Made by a program: the position numbers and the translations under genes. The notes beneath the pieces are model-generated. The model was not told the origin of the DNA. It saw only the letters and a list, made by a program, of their open reading frames with translations, and did no database searches. DNA of 64,000 bases from Ehrlichia chaffeensis str. Arkansas (GTDB taxonomy: Bacteria > Pseudomonadota > Alphaproteobacteria > Rickettsiales > Anaplasmataceae): positions 558,001 to 622,000 of the forward strand of contig NC_007799.1 in assembly GCF_000013145.1 (NCBI RefSeq), read 5' to 3'. Within the stretch, counting starts at the first letter, position 1; every line of letters starts with the position of its first letter. This document shows, in pieces, positions 39,661-49,521 of the stretch.

Positions 39661-40515
39661 CTATTTCCATTTGACTATAGGAGGCATGGACATCATGATT
39701 GCATCAGAGTTACCATTTGTCAGTAAACCAAATCTTGTACCTCTATCGTAAATTAAATTAAATTCTACATATCTTCCACGCTTAACTAACTGATACTCGC
39801 GCTCTTCTGCAGTCCATGGTGTATGTAGATTTCTCTTTACGATAATTGGGTAGATATCTAATAAAAACTTACCTACTGCCTGAGTATATTGAAAGTCAGC
39901 TTCCCAATTTCCTGAATTTATATTATCATAAAATATACCACCTATACCACGTGGCTCCTTCCTATGATGTAAAAAGAAATACTCATCGCATTGTTGCTTA
40001 AACTTCTGATAATAGCTCTTATCGTACTGGTCACACATTTCACGTAGATTACTATGGAAAAGTTCTTGGTCTTTTTTGTTTTCATATGTAGGAGTCAAAT
40101 CTATACCACCTCCAAACCAATTTTTATCTGATATACAAATAAATCTAGTATTCATATGTACAGCTGGTACAAATGGAGAGCACATATGCGCAACAACAGA
40201 AATTCCGCTTGCCCAAAATTTTTTGTCTTTTCCTATAAAAGTATTAGATAACTCAGAAGGATTTACAGCATGAGATAATTCATGATTTTGTTCCATATCT
40301 CCATATACTTCTGAAACATTTATTCCGGCTTTTTCAAAAACCTTACCATATATCACTATAGAATGCCCTCCTCCACCTCCAGGTCTTTCCCAATGCTTAT
40401 GATCTACTTGTGGTATAAAAGATGAAAACTGTTTCTCTATTGATATAAACTCAGATAAGAGCTGATTTTGTAATGTCTTAAACCAGTCAACTGCTCTTTT
40501 TTGTTTTGCTTTCAT
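39661..40515 (-). CDS. hemF: oxygen-dependent coproporphyrinogen III oxidase
   Basis: This enzyme oxidatively decarboxylates coproporphyrinogen III to protoporphyrinogen IX in haem synthesis. The 284-residue protein has WERPGGGGGHSIVIYG, VVAHMCSPFVPAVHMNTRF, NWFGGGIDLTP, the EPRGIGGIFYD segment and the C-terminal HTPWTAEEREYQL...GRYVEFNLIYDRGTRFG. The length is close to normal for the family. It is solitary. At least three partial copies are in the window: 22176-22519 (C-terminus plus flank), 24720-24797 (flank only) and 40827-40980 (middle). Confidence 0.96.
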   Translation of the reverse strand: MKAKQKRAVDWFKTLQNQLLSEFISIEKQFSSFIPQVDHKHWERPGGGGGHSIVIYGKVFEKAGINVSEVYGDMEQNHELSHAVNPSELSNTFIGKDKKFWASGISVVAHMCSPFVPAVHMNTRFICISDKNWFGGGIDLTPTYENKKDQELFHSNLREMCDQYDKSYYQKFKQQCDEYFFLHHRKEPRGIGGIFYDNINSGNWEADFQYTQAVGKFLLDIYPIIVKRNLHTPWTAEEREYQLVKRGRYVEFNLIYDRGTRFGLLTNGNSDAIMMSMPPIVKWK

Positions 40516-40826
40516 AAACTTAAAAAAAACACTAAATTGTGATACAGTAAAAGTATACTCTTATAAAAAAGAAAATATTAAAAAAACTAATAAGATATTA
40601 TTCAACATAAATATAAGTAATTTATAATTCTGTAAAGAATTATTTATGGAATGCAATATTATGATTAATAACCACCTTAGTGTTAAAATTTTATTATAAA
40701 ATTGATAATTATAGTAAAGTTATATAAAAATCTTCCTGTAATATAAATACTTAACTGCAAAATGTAGAAAAACTTGTACTCTAACTTTTGCTGTACACTT
40801 AAATAAGATATATTTTGGTGATACTA

Positions 40827-40980
40827 GGAAAAGACAAAAAATTTTGGGCAAGCGGAATTTCTATTGTTGCGCATATGTGCTCTCCATTTGTACCAGCTGT
40901 ACATATGAATACTAGATTTATTTGTATATCAGATAAAAATTGGTTTGGAAGTGGTATAGAATGAACATATATTGAAAAAC
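40827..40980 (+). pseudogene. hemF middle fragment
   Basis: The frame reads GKDKKFWASGISIVAHMC through VHMNTRF and NWFGSGIE, then a TGA where HemF has Leu, then T-Y-x-E-K. It matches the central 50 residues of HemF, about 300 bp upstream of that gene's start and on the opposite strand. The remaining DNA at 40516-40826 is the AT-rich 5' flank of hemF with nothing else visible. Confidence 0.88.
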
Positions 40981-41026
40981 ACCTTTTAATATGTTATTTT
41001 ATATAAATCAATCGTGTTTTTTTCTG

Positions 41027-42220
41027 TTAGAAACTTAGTTTTGCTCCTATCAATCCAATATAGCCAGATTTATTAGTATCAGTTCTGTCAACATCGAAAA
41101 ATACAATATCAGCATAAAGAATCATATTATTACGTAATATCTTCTCTATACCTAATGCACATGCTGATAATGCATGTTTTGCATAATTTTCAGGAGAAGT
41201 CTTAAGGTTTACCTTTTTACCTCCATAGAAGTAACTGAGGCCAACATTAAACAAATCATTTTCAATCTTTAAACCTAAATCATAAAATTCACTATCAATT
41301 ATTTTATAATGATTAGATTGTACAGAAATTTCCTTTTTACCAGAATTACCAAGATTACCATACGATCCTATAAAAGTAATATTATTATATTTTAGTGAAA
41401 AACCAGCATTATAAGATAGTAAATTATTATATTGAACCTGTTGCTGCTGATTACTAGCAGGTAACAGATCATTTACAGCATGTTCAACAACTCCTGATAT
41501 AGAATAACCAATACCAGATGATAACTGATTTTGATATTTGACTCCTACACTAACAATATTTTTATACACATGGGATTTGATATTGTTTGCAATATCCTGA
41601 ATCTTATCTTTTGGAATATAGCTTAACCCAAGCTTTATTCCCTTAATTTGTGGAGAATAATAACTAACTACTGGAATAGCAGATCCGTGATAAGCAATAT
41701 ATAGACCTGGTGTGAATAAAACAGTATCTTCTTTATTGTGTCCATAGGAAAAATTAGAATTGTCAGTTCTTAGATTAACATATTGTAACCAACTTCCAGT
41801 AACACCACCTGAAGCTACTGATATATCTGAAGATGAAAGTTTCATTTTTTGTGAAACAGGACTTGTCAATCCTACTTGTAAACTTCCGATATTAGAAGAT
41901 TTAATAAAGACATATGCTTCTTTTGTATTACTATTTATATCTAATATAGAATCTTTTGCATTACCTGAGCTGTCTATACTATTACTCATTAGGTTTGTGC
42001 TTAATTTTAGAAAAGGCCCAACAGAAAAGTAATCATTAATGTGATATGAATACTCTAAAGTGGAAGTTGCATTAAAGGACAACCTTGAAAAGTCATTGCT
42101 ATTAAAACCGTATTGTAGATTTAACTTACCACTTAACGCAAAGTCATTAGCCGTAGCTTGATTTATAAATAACATTAAGGAAAATATAGCAGATATATAT
42201 AATAGTTTTCTACACACCAA
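41027..42220 (-). CDS. porin-like outer membrane beta-barrel protein
   Basis: A 397-residue protein with a signal peptide (about 1-24, ending near A-T-A-N-D), alternating amphipathic strands, a porin-like pattern (SLQVGLTSP, SYSPQIKGIKLGLSY-type strands) and a C-terminal aromatic residue in GAKLSF, as required for outer-membrane insertion. It resembles Gram-negative porins and is probably a general channel or surface antigen; the precise family is uncertain. It is complete. Partial copies lie at 53954-54428 and 62141-62383, and a piece of its 5' flank at about 46318-46361. Confidence 0.8.
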   Translation of the reverse strand: MVCRKLLYISAIFSLMLFINQATANDFALSGKLNLQYGFNSNDFSRLSFNATSTLEYSYHINDYFSVGPFLKLSTNLMSNSIDSSGNAKDSILDINSNTKEAYVFIKSSNIGSLQVGLTSPVSQKMKLSSSDISVASGGVTGSWLQYVNLRTDNSNFSYGHNKEDTVLFTPGLYIAYHGSAIPVVSYYSPQIKGIKLGLSYIPKDKIQDIANNIKSHVYKNIVSVGVKYQNQLSSGIGYSISGVVEHAVNDLLPASNQQQQVQYNNLLSYNAGFSLKYNNITFIGSYGNLGNSGKKEISVQSNHYKIIDSEFYDLGLKIENDLFNVGLSYFYGGKKVNLKTSPENYAKHALSACALGIEKILRNNMILYADIVFFDVDRTDTNKSGYIGLIGAKLSF

Positions 42221-42444
42221 ATCTACCTCACATGACAGATATTAATTAAGATATTGAGGTAAAATAACATTAGTTATTAAAATAATCAAGATTTTTCATA
42301 ATAAAAAATTATTCTTACTTTAATATATAATATATTATATTATTTTTTATAGATATTGTACTTAGTAACAGCATAGCACAGTGAGTAAGTAAATAAACAA
42401 AATAGAAAAATATTTAAAACTTTACAATTATAATTTTTGATAGA

Positions 42445-43410
42445 TTATATATCTGTATTTAATACCATAGTACCAGTTCCATGTATGGTAAACAATTCTA
42501 ACAACAATACGTGTGGTATTCTACCGTCTATTATGTGAGCTGATCCATAACCTTCTTTTACTACTTTAATGCAAGTTTGTAACTTAGGAATCATACCTGC
42601 ATTTGCTATACCTTGTTCTATTAGACTTTCTGCATTACTTACTGATATTTCAGATAACAAGTTACCATTAACATCAGTAACTCCAGGTACGTTCGTTAAA
42701 ATAATCAATTTTGCAGCAGCAAGGGCATTTGCTAATGCACCAGCTACTAAATCTGCATTTACGTTATAAGTAAGATCATTTTCACCACTACATACAGGAG
42801 CTATTACTGGAATAAAATCAGATTCTTCCATAAAAAATAATAAGTCTGTATTCACCTCATGAGGTTCTCCAACAAAACCCATGTCTAGTATTTTTTCAAC
42901 ATTATTTGACTGATTTTCCTTATAAGTATAACAAACTTTTTTTGCTTCTATTAAATTAGCATCTTTACCACATAATCCAATAGCATTACCTCCAGCTTTG
43001 TTTATTAGTTGTGTAATATCTTTATTGACTAATCCACATAATACCATTTCTACGATTTCCAAAGTTTCAGCATCAGTAACTCTTAATCCATTAACAAATG
43101 TACTTTTCTTATTTATCTTCTCTAGAAATTCGTTGATTTTGCTGCCGCCACCGTGCACAACTATTGGATTAATACCTAATTGTTTTAACAATACAATATC
43201 GTGAGCAAAATTTTCTGCTAATTTTCTATCCTTCATAGCAGCACCACCATATTTAATGATAAATGTCTCACCAGAAAACTGCTGTATATACGGTAAGGAT
43301 TCTGATAAAACTCTTGCTGCGTTAAACCAATCAGCATTTCCACCAAATTGCTCAATGTTTGATACAACATCTTCTTTATTATTATTTTTTAATACATTGT
43401 GCAATTTCAT
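42445..43410 (-). CDS. argB: acetylglutamate kinase
   Basis: This kinase phosphorylates N-acetylglutamate in arginine synthesis. The 321-residue protein shows the amino-acid-kinase fold motifs KYGGAAMKD, VVHGGGSKINEFLEK, GNAIGLCGKDANL and NVNADLVAGALANAL. The start codon lies 29 bp inside the upstream engB gene, so the two are probably co-transcribed and perhaps translationally coupled. Arginine synthesis genes are a known feature that separates Ehrlichia from Rickettsia. Confidence 0.95.
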   Translation of the reverse strand: MKLHNVLKNNNKEDVVSNIEQFGGNADWFNAARVLSESLPYIQQFSGETFIIKYGGAAMKDRKLAENFAHDIVLLKQLGINPIVVHGGGSKINEFLEKINKKSTFVNGLRVTDAETLEIVEMVLCGLVNKDITQLINKAGGNAIGLCGKDANLIEAKKVCYTYKENQSNNVEKILDMGFVGEPHEVNTDLLFFMEESDFIPVIAPVCSGENDLTYNVNADLVAGALANALAAAKLIILTNVPGVTDVNGNLLSEISVSNAESLIEQGIANAGMIPKLQTCIKVVKEGYGSAHIIDGRIPHVLLLELFTIHGTGTMVLNTDI

Positions 43411-43984
43411 AAATCAACTCCTCTATTCCTTGTTTACATTGACTACTAGTACTGATGATTGGATACATAATAAAATCCAAATTAAGATTTTTAATATAAT
43501 TTACGTTAACATCAAGCATTTCTTTTTTTATTTTATCAATTTTTGTTAATACTAATTGGTAATGTATTTGGTGTAACTCAAGCCAATTGATAAAATCTAA
43601 GTCTATTTCCTTAAATCCAACTTTAGCATCTATAAGTAATATAACTTTTAATAGGTTTCTACTATTTAGTAGATAATATTCCATAAGACATAAATAATTA
43701 TTGATAGTAGTTTTATCTGCTTTAGAATATCCGTAACCTGGCAAATCTACTAATACCATAAAATCTTTGTTAATAAGATAAAAATTAATTTGTTTTGTAC
43801 ATCCTGGTTTAGAAGATGTTTTAGCATTTTTTTTATTATTTGTTATTGCATTAATTAGACTAGATTTGCCTACATTTGATCTACCAGCAATTGCAATTTC
43901 TGGTATAGAAAAATCTGGTAAAGACTTTATGTGAGTAGCTCCTATCATAAATTCACACTTTGACATTATAGTTTTTAGCTTCAT
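43382..43984 (-). CDS. engB: ribosome biogenesis GTP-binding protein EngB (YihA/YsxC)
   Basis: A small essential GTPase involved in 50S subunit assembly. The 200-residue protein has G1 GRSNVGKSSLINAI (about 34-47), the switch region KPGCTKQINFY, G3 DLPGYGYSKA and G4 LTKIDK. The length is normal. Its 3' end overlaps the argB start by 29 bp. It is divergent from prfA, with a 163-bp AT-rich gap that probably holds both promoters. Confidence 0.95.
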   Translation of the reverse strand: MKLKTIMSKCEFMIGATHIKSLPDFSIPEIAIAGRSNVGKSSLINAITNNKKNAKTSSKPGCTKQINFYLINKDFMVLVDLPGYGYSKADKTTINNYLCLMEYYLLNSRNLLKVILLIDAKVGFKEIDLDFINWLELHQIHYQLVLTKIDKIKKEMLDVNVNYIKNLNLDFIMYPIISTSSQCKQGIEELIYEIAQCIKK

Positions 43985-44147
43985 GCAGTTAAATGCTTAA
44001 TTATAAAAATATTAAAATATATAAAAAACTATGCTTCAATACTATCACATATAAAAATTTAAAGAAAAAAATTTTGCAATTAATATTACAAATGATATTA
44101 TCTAGCAAAAAGTAGATAAAGATTATTAATTGAGTGGTGACAAAGCT

Positions 44148-45227
44148 ATGAGCTTTGATAATAGTTTAGAAGAGTTGTCTCAAAAATTCTACAAACTAAA
44201 AAGTATGTTAGAAGATCCAAGTCAATTGAGTGTGGATTCCTTTGTTGCTGCTTCAAAAGAATATTCAGAATTATTGCCTGTGATATCAGTGATAGACCAA
44301 TATAATATCTTACAAAAAGATATAGCAGGCTTAGAAGAACTGATAAATAATCCAGAAACTGATCATGAATTAAAAAGTCTAGCTAAAGAAGAATTCTATG
44401 AACGGCAAAAACAATTACCTAAAGTTAAGCATAAATTAAAATTATCCTTACTTCCCAAGGATAAAGATGATGCACGTAATGCTATTTTAGAAATTAGAGC
44501 AGGTACAGGTGGAGAAGAAGCTGCATTATTTGTGACTGATTTATATAGAATGTATACAAAATATGCTGAACAAAAGAATTGGAAATTTGAACAGATTAAC
44601 TCATCTTCAACCGGTATAGGCGGACATAAGGAAATATCATTATGTATAAGCGGATCTAATGTATTTGCAAGGTTAAAATTTGAATCTGGAGTGCATAGAG
44701 TACAAAGGGTACCGGAAACTGAAGCTTCTGGAAGACTTCATACTTCAGCTGCTACAGTAGCAGTTTTACCAGAAATTGAAGAAGTAGATTTAAAGATAGA
44801 TGAAAAAGATTTAAGAATAGATGTATATCGTTCAAGCGGTCCAGGAGGACAATCTGTGAATACTACTGATAGTGCTGTACGTATTACGCATATACCAAGC
44901 GGAATTGTCGTTATACAGCAAGATGAGAAATCTCAACATAAAAATAAAAGTAAAGCTCTTAAGGTATTAAGAGCAAGGCTTTATAACCTAGAAAAACAAA
45001 AAAGAGATGCAGAAATTTCACAAATGAGAAAAAGTCAGATAGGATCAGGAGACCGTTCTGAGCGTATAAGAACTTACAATTTTCCTCAATCTAGAATTAC
45101 AGATCATAGGATAAATCTTACATTATATAGATTAGATGATATTATGAAAGAAGGAAATTTGGATGAGTTTATTGAAGCATTAATAGCCGAAGATGAAGCA
45201 AATAAATTAAAGAACCTGCATATTTGA
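44148..45227 (+). CDS. prfA: peptide chain release factor 1
   Basis: This factor recognises UAA and UAG stop codons and triggers peptidyl-tRNA hydrolysis. The catalytic GGQ lies in [10 protein letters not shown] at residues 233-235 if ATG 44148 is used, matching the E. coli numbering; this favours 44148 over the in-frame TTG at 44130. The codon-recognition tripeptide P-x-T is PET (in RVPETEASG). The C-terminal [19 protein letters not shown] is intact. Two decayed fragments of this gene lie at 33097-33205 and 45365-45412. Confidence 0.96.
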
Positions 45228-45364
45228 TCAAAAAAACTTTTACAAACCAGATTAGATTACTTTTTAAAGAATTACTGTAGGGTTCATCAATGGCTTAATA
45301 TTAGCAATTGTGTCTTTTGTAGCACTTATGTTAAGGAAAACACATTGATATTCATTTATATATC

Positions 45365-46048
45365 ATTATAATATAAGATTTATCCTATGATCTGTAATTC
45401 TAGATTGAGGGTTGTAAGTTGATGATTCCTTTAGTATATGTAATAAAAAACAGTTATTATGTAAGTTATTAACTACTATTAAAATATATGCTTAAAACTT
45501 GCCATATATTAATGTTTGTTGTGTTTACAGGACAATATATCTCAAATTTGTACTGCTGTTCTTTGATATTACATTAAGTTCACTTTACTCTTGCCTTTTC
45601 TCATAAAAAATAAAACTTTTTCTCAAAATAAGTTTTTGCAAAATATTATTATCCGTTTATATTAAGACACTGTTTTTATTATTATACATTCTTTATTTTG
45701 ACGGATAAGATTTGTGGCAAATTGTCATATCCAATAGAGTCAAAAAGTTTATTCTTAATAGAATCATTTTTGATAAATTCTTGTTATAGATGTGTACTAG
45801 AATTTATTACTAAAAAAAGGATTTTATTCAGATGAAAAAGGTAGCAGTTGTCAGATTTCCAGAAAATCAATAGTAATAGTCTAATCATCTATATGGTTAA
45901 GCATAACATTTTAGTAATATTGATTAATCCTAGACGAAGCCGAGTATAACTCTTAAAAACCAGGAAGATCATATTTTAGTAAATAGTGTCAGTTAAAATG
46001 GCAATTTGTCATGTCTTAAAGATGTAGAATGGATCATTATATTAACTT
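45365..46048. pseudogene. second mosaic of prfA and dehydrogenase-like fragments (copy 2)
   Basis: 45365-45412 is a minus-strand copy of the RF1 segment [12 protein letters not shown]. It is followed by DNA shared with 33205-33300 (TAAAAAACAGTT, TTAAAACTTGCC, CTTTTCTCATAAAAAATAAA), with an extra 80 bp. 45653-46048 then repeats the dehydrogenase-like tail-head inversion seen at 33777-34143. Copy 1 has about 430 bp (33310-33738) that copy 2 lacks. The ATGAAAAAGGTAGCAGTTGT start of the dehydrogenase-like gene is better preserved in this copy, but the frame breaks soon after. Confidence 0.82.
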
Positions 46049-46279
46049 CTAATAATTTTACATATTTTTTGCTAGATAATATTATTAGTATTATATGAAT
46101 TTCATATCTAAAAATTATTTGATAACTTGCAAAGCTTGTTTGAAAATTTAGAGTTTCGTATAGCAAATACATGGATATTGTAGGAATGTGAATTTTTAGA
46201 AGTATAGTATATGGTATTAAAGCATGAATATTAATACATAATCACAGAAAAATTCAGAATTATAGAGATTGTCAAAATA

Positions 46280-46460
46280 TAAAATAAATATTGAATATAT
46301 TACATGCATAATAACATGAGAATGTTATTTTACCTCAATATCTTAATTAATATATGTCATGAACTATACTATGTAATATTTAAATATTTCTTTTTTGGAT
46401 TTTATATACTACAAAATGTACTTTTGATAAATAAAAATTCACTAATAATGCTTAAGTAAA
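46280..46460. repeat. mosaic of intergenic repeats
   Basis: Two blocks, about 46285-46312 and 46370-46450, are reverse complements of parts of 49036-49130 (AAGTACATTTTGTA, ATATATTCAAT). Between them, about 46318-46361, is the reverse complement of the porin 5' flank at 42232-42272 (ATTTTACCTCAATATCTTAA). The surrounding DNA (46049-46279 and 46461-46638) holds no recognisable gene. Confidence 0.75.
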
Positions 46461-46638
46461 TAGCACTATAAATATAAATGATTAAACAGAATATCTAATA
46501 ATAATACCAAAAATATTTTATGAAAAGATAAGGATGGATAATCACATATAAAGAATAATCTAGTGTAAAAACACATTAAATAAATAACTTACGAATCTGT
46601 AAAACATTGATAAAAAGTTTATTAAATGCAAGTTTACT

Positions 46639-48180
46639 CTATAAAGGTAAATTATCATGTTTACGCATAATCTTATGTACTTTCTTTTTCTCTAAAAATT
46701 GTAAAGATTTAAATAGATGTTCTCTTGTACGTGACGGTACTATAATATCATCAATATACCCTCTAGAAGCTGCTACATAAGGGTTTACTATTGTAGTACG
46801 GTATTCATCAATAATGTGTTGTATTTTATCTTTATCTTTTTCATTTCTAAAGATTATTTCAACTGCTCCCTCAGCACCCATAACTGCAATTTCAGCATCT
46901 TGCCAGGCATAATTAACATCACCACACAGGTGTTTAGAATTCATTACGATATATGCTCCTCCATAAGCTTTACGTACTATTACACTAATTTTTGGGACAG
47001 TAGCTTCTGCATATGCATACAGTAATTTTGCACCATGTGCTATGATACCAGAATGTTCTTGGTTGACCCCTGGCATAAATCCTGGAACATCAATAAAAGT
47101 AATAACAGGTATATTAAAAGCATCACAAAAGCGTATAAATCTTGCTCCCTTTCTTGAAGCATCAATATCTAAACATCCAGCCAAATGTAAAGGCTGATTT
47201 GCTACTAACCCTACATTATAACCCCCTATTTTGCCAAATCCTATAATAATATTACGTGCGAAATCTGGTTTTATTTCATAAAATAGCCTTTCATCACATA
47301 CTTTTTCCAATAACTCATACATATTATATGGAGTAGTACTATTTTTAGGTACTAATGTATTTAAAGATAAATCTTCCATATTTATAAAATTTGAAGCTGA
47401 CTGAGATCCTATTGATTCCATATTATTAGATGGAATAAAATTCATGAATCTACGCACTTGCAATAATGCTTCAATTTCATTATGAAATACTAAGTCTGCA
47501 ATACCAGTTTTACTAGCATGTACTTTTGCTCCACCAAGATCTTCCTGAGTAACTTCTTCATATGTAACTTTTTTTATTACATCTGGTCCTGTTACAAACA
47601 TATAAGAAGTATTACGTACCATAAAAATAAAATCAGTTAATGCAGGAGAATAAACTGCTCCACCTGCACAAGGTCCCATAATTAAAGATATTTGTGGGAC
47701 TACTCCAGACAAGTTAACATTACGTTGAAAAATTTCTCCATAACCGGATAATGAATCCACACCTTCTTGTATTCTTGCTCCTCCTGAATCATTAATACCA
47801 ATTATAGGAATTCCTAATGAAGCAGCTTTATCCATAATATTGCAGATTTTTTTAGCATTTGATTCACTGAGAGATCCTCCAAAAACAGTAAAATCTTGAG
47901 AATAAATACATACTTTTCTACCATTGATAGTACCATATCCTACAACTACACCATCTCCTGGTATCTTAGACTTATCCATAGAAAAATTTACACATCTATG
48001 CTCTACAAATGCTCCATATTCTTCAAAAGAATTATCATCTAGTAAGACAGTTAGTCTTTCTCTTGCTGTTAACTTACCTTTAAGATGCTGCTTTTCTATT
48101 CTAGACAATCCACCACCATTATATGATTTTGATTGCCTGTTATTTAAATCCTGTAACCCTGCAAAATTCATAATATCCAA
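46639..48180 (-). CDS. pccB: propionyl-CoA carboxylase beta chain (carboxyltransferase)
   Basis: The carboxyltransferase subunit that moves CO2 from carboxybiotin to propionyl-CoA to form methylmalonyl-CoA. The 513-residue protein is nearly full family length. Visible segments are the N-terminal KGKLTARERL, GINDSGGARIQEGV, MGPCAGGAVYSPALTDF and the C-terminal GIIAHGAKLLYAYAEATVPKI with RKAYGGAYIVM. The biotin-carboxylase partner pccA is not in the window. It is solitary. Confidence 0.95.
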   Translation of the reverse strand: MDIMNFAGLQDLNNRQSKSYNGGGLSRIEKQHLKGKLTARERLTVLLDDNSFEEYGAFVEHRCVNFSMDKSKIPGDGVVVGYGTINGRKVCIYSQDFTVFGGSLSESNAKKICNIMDKAASLGIPIIGINDSGGARIQEGVDSLSGYGEIFQRNVNLSGVVPQISLIMGPCAGGAVYSPALTDFIFMVRNTSYMFVTGPDVIKKVTYEEVTQEDLGGAKVHASKTGIADLVFHNEIEALLQVRRFMNFIPSNNMESIGSQSASNFINMEDLSLNTLVPKNSTTPYNMYELLEKVCDERLFYEIKPDFARNIIIGFGKIGGYNVGLVANQPLHLAGCLDIDASRKGARFIRFCDAFNIPVITFIDVPGFMPGVNQEHSGIIAHGAKLLYAYAEATVPKISVIVRKAYGGAYIVMNSKHLCGDVNYAWQDAEIAVMGAEGAVEIIFRNEKDKDKIQHIIDEYRTTIVNPYVAASRGYIDDIIVPSRTREHLFKSLQFLEKKKVHKIMRKHDNLPL

Positions 48181-48309
48181 AAAGAAATAGAAGTATTAGA
48201 ATACTCTTATCACATTTCACAATTTATATCAAACATGTAAACTTTATAATTATTTTTCTTTATTATATAGATGAAATTCTATATACACAATATAACAGAA
48301 AGTGATTGA

Positions 48310-48885
48310 TTATAATAATCTGACATTTCCTAATCCTGTAGCACTTACTTCGGTTAATGTACCAGCACAATATATAGCATCAACTATTTTACCATCTTCA
48401 TCACAGAAATTGAAACGTGAACGGACAGTGCTTGCATTAACTTGAGGTATAAAAGTTGCATTGGTTTTTACGTCACAAAATAATTGTTTAACACTACGGC
48501 CATTAGTTGCTCCTCCACCGATATAATTTTCTTTATTGAAAAAAAAACATGGCGTGTGTTCTGTACGCTGCGTAAAAGATTTAAATTCATTTTTACTGAC
48601 TGATAGAGCTACAAACACTTCTTCATTGTTGTTATTGAGACCAGACAATATAATAATTTCATTAAGACAATTGTTACTTCTGACAACACAATATTTAGTA
48701 AACAAAGCTCCATATAAAGTAGGATCATAGTTTGGACTTGCACTTGGATTAGCCGAAGTATCTCCTATTATACTTTTTAAGACTGGGTCGTTAGTAACAA
48801 ATGTATCATTTTCAGATCTATATGAGTCTGCACTAGATAAAAACATTTGGGAATTTTTATCTAATAAAAGAATTAGTAATTGCAT
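48310..48885 (-). CDS. hypothetical protein, unknown family
   Basis: A 191-residue protein that I do not recognise. It begins M-Q-L-L-I-L-L-L-D-K, hydrophobic but too short for a membrane helix. It has a Ser/Asn/Asp-rich segment (about 20-55), several Cys (KYCVV, NNCL, PCFFF, LFCD, FNFCDE, IYCAG) and a C-terminal Val/Gly-rich end. No signal peptide is evident. It lies between pccB and the 151-bp repeats. It is probably lineage-specific and expressed, since the frame is clean. Confidence 0.6.
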   Translation of the reverse strand: MQLLILLLDKNSQMFLSSADSYRSENDTFVTNDPVLKSIIGDTSANPSASPNYDPTLYGALFTKYCVVRSNNCLNEIIILSGLNNNNEEVFVALSVSKNEFKSFTQRTEHTPCFFFNKENYIGGGATNGRSVKQLFCDVKTNATFIPQVNASTVRSRFNFCDEDGKIVDAIYCAGTLTEVSATGLGNVRLL

Positions 48886-48974
48886 AACCTATAACACTAA
48901 CATTAACCATTATTCTATAATAATACATAAAAAAAACTAAAGAATTCTATTCTTTTTTTTATAATTTTATAAAA

Positions 48975-49521
48975 TTACTAACTTATTACATTAATTAACT
49001 TAAAAACATATCAGTTTTTGATTACATTTTACAGATTTTTATTTATCGAAAGTACATTTTGTACTATATAAAACCTGAAAAAGAAATATTTAAAACTACA
49101 TAGTATAATTATGCATGTAATATATTCAATTTTTACTGATCACTATTACATGATTGAAATTACAATTTAATGTGTAAATCAACATTATATGATAATAATA
49201 AGTAGAACATATTACAGATTACTTTATACTTGTTACATTAATTCATTTAAAAACATATCAGTTTTTGATTATATTTTACAGTTTTACTGCTTACTATTAC
49301 ATGATTGAAACTATAACTTAATGTATAAATCAATATTATATTGTAATAATAAGTAGAACATATTACAGATTACTTTATACTTGTTACATTAATTCATTTA
49401 AAAACATATCAGTTTTTGATTATATTTTACAGTTTTACTGCTTACTATTACATGATTGAAACTATAACTTAATGTATAAATCAATATTATATTGTAATAA
49501 TAAGCAGAACATATTACAGAC
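48975..49521. repeat. three tandem copies of a 151-bp repeat
   Basis: Two almost identical 151-bp units lie at 49220-49370 and 49371-49521 (starting TACTTTATACTTGTTACATT and ending AGAACATATTACAGA). A third, diverged copy lies in front (about 48975-49219), split by about 92 bp of unrelated DNA (49036-49127) whose relatives are at 46285-46450. The last unit runs into the 3' end of the gene at 49514-50638. The units have no coding capacity. Similar roughly 150-bp non-coding tandem repeats are a known hallmark of E. ruminantium. Confidence 0.93.

Noticed and set aside
48975-49521. Regularly spaced repeats considered as a CRISPR array
   Set aside because: The units are 151-bp direct tandem copies without unique spacers, and there are no cas genes.
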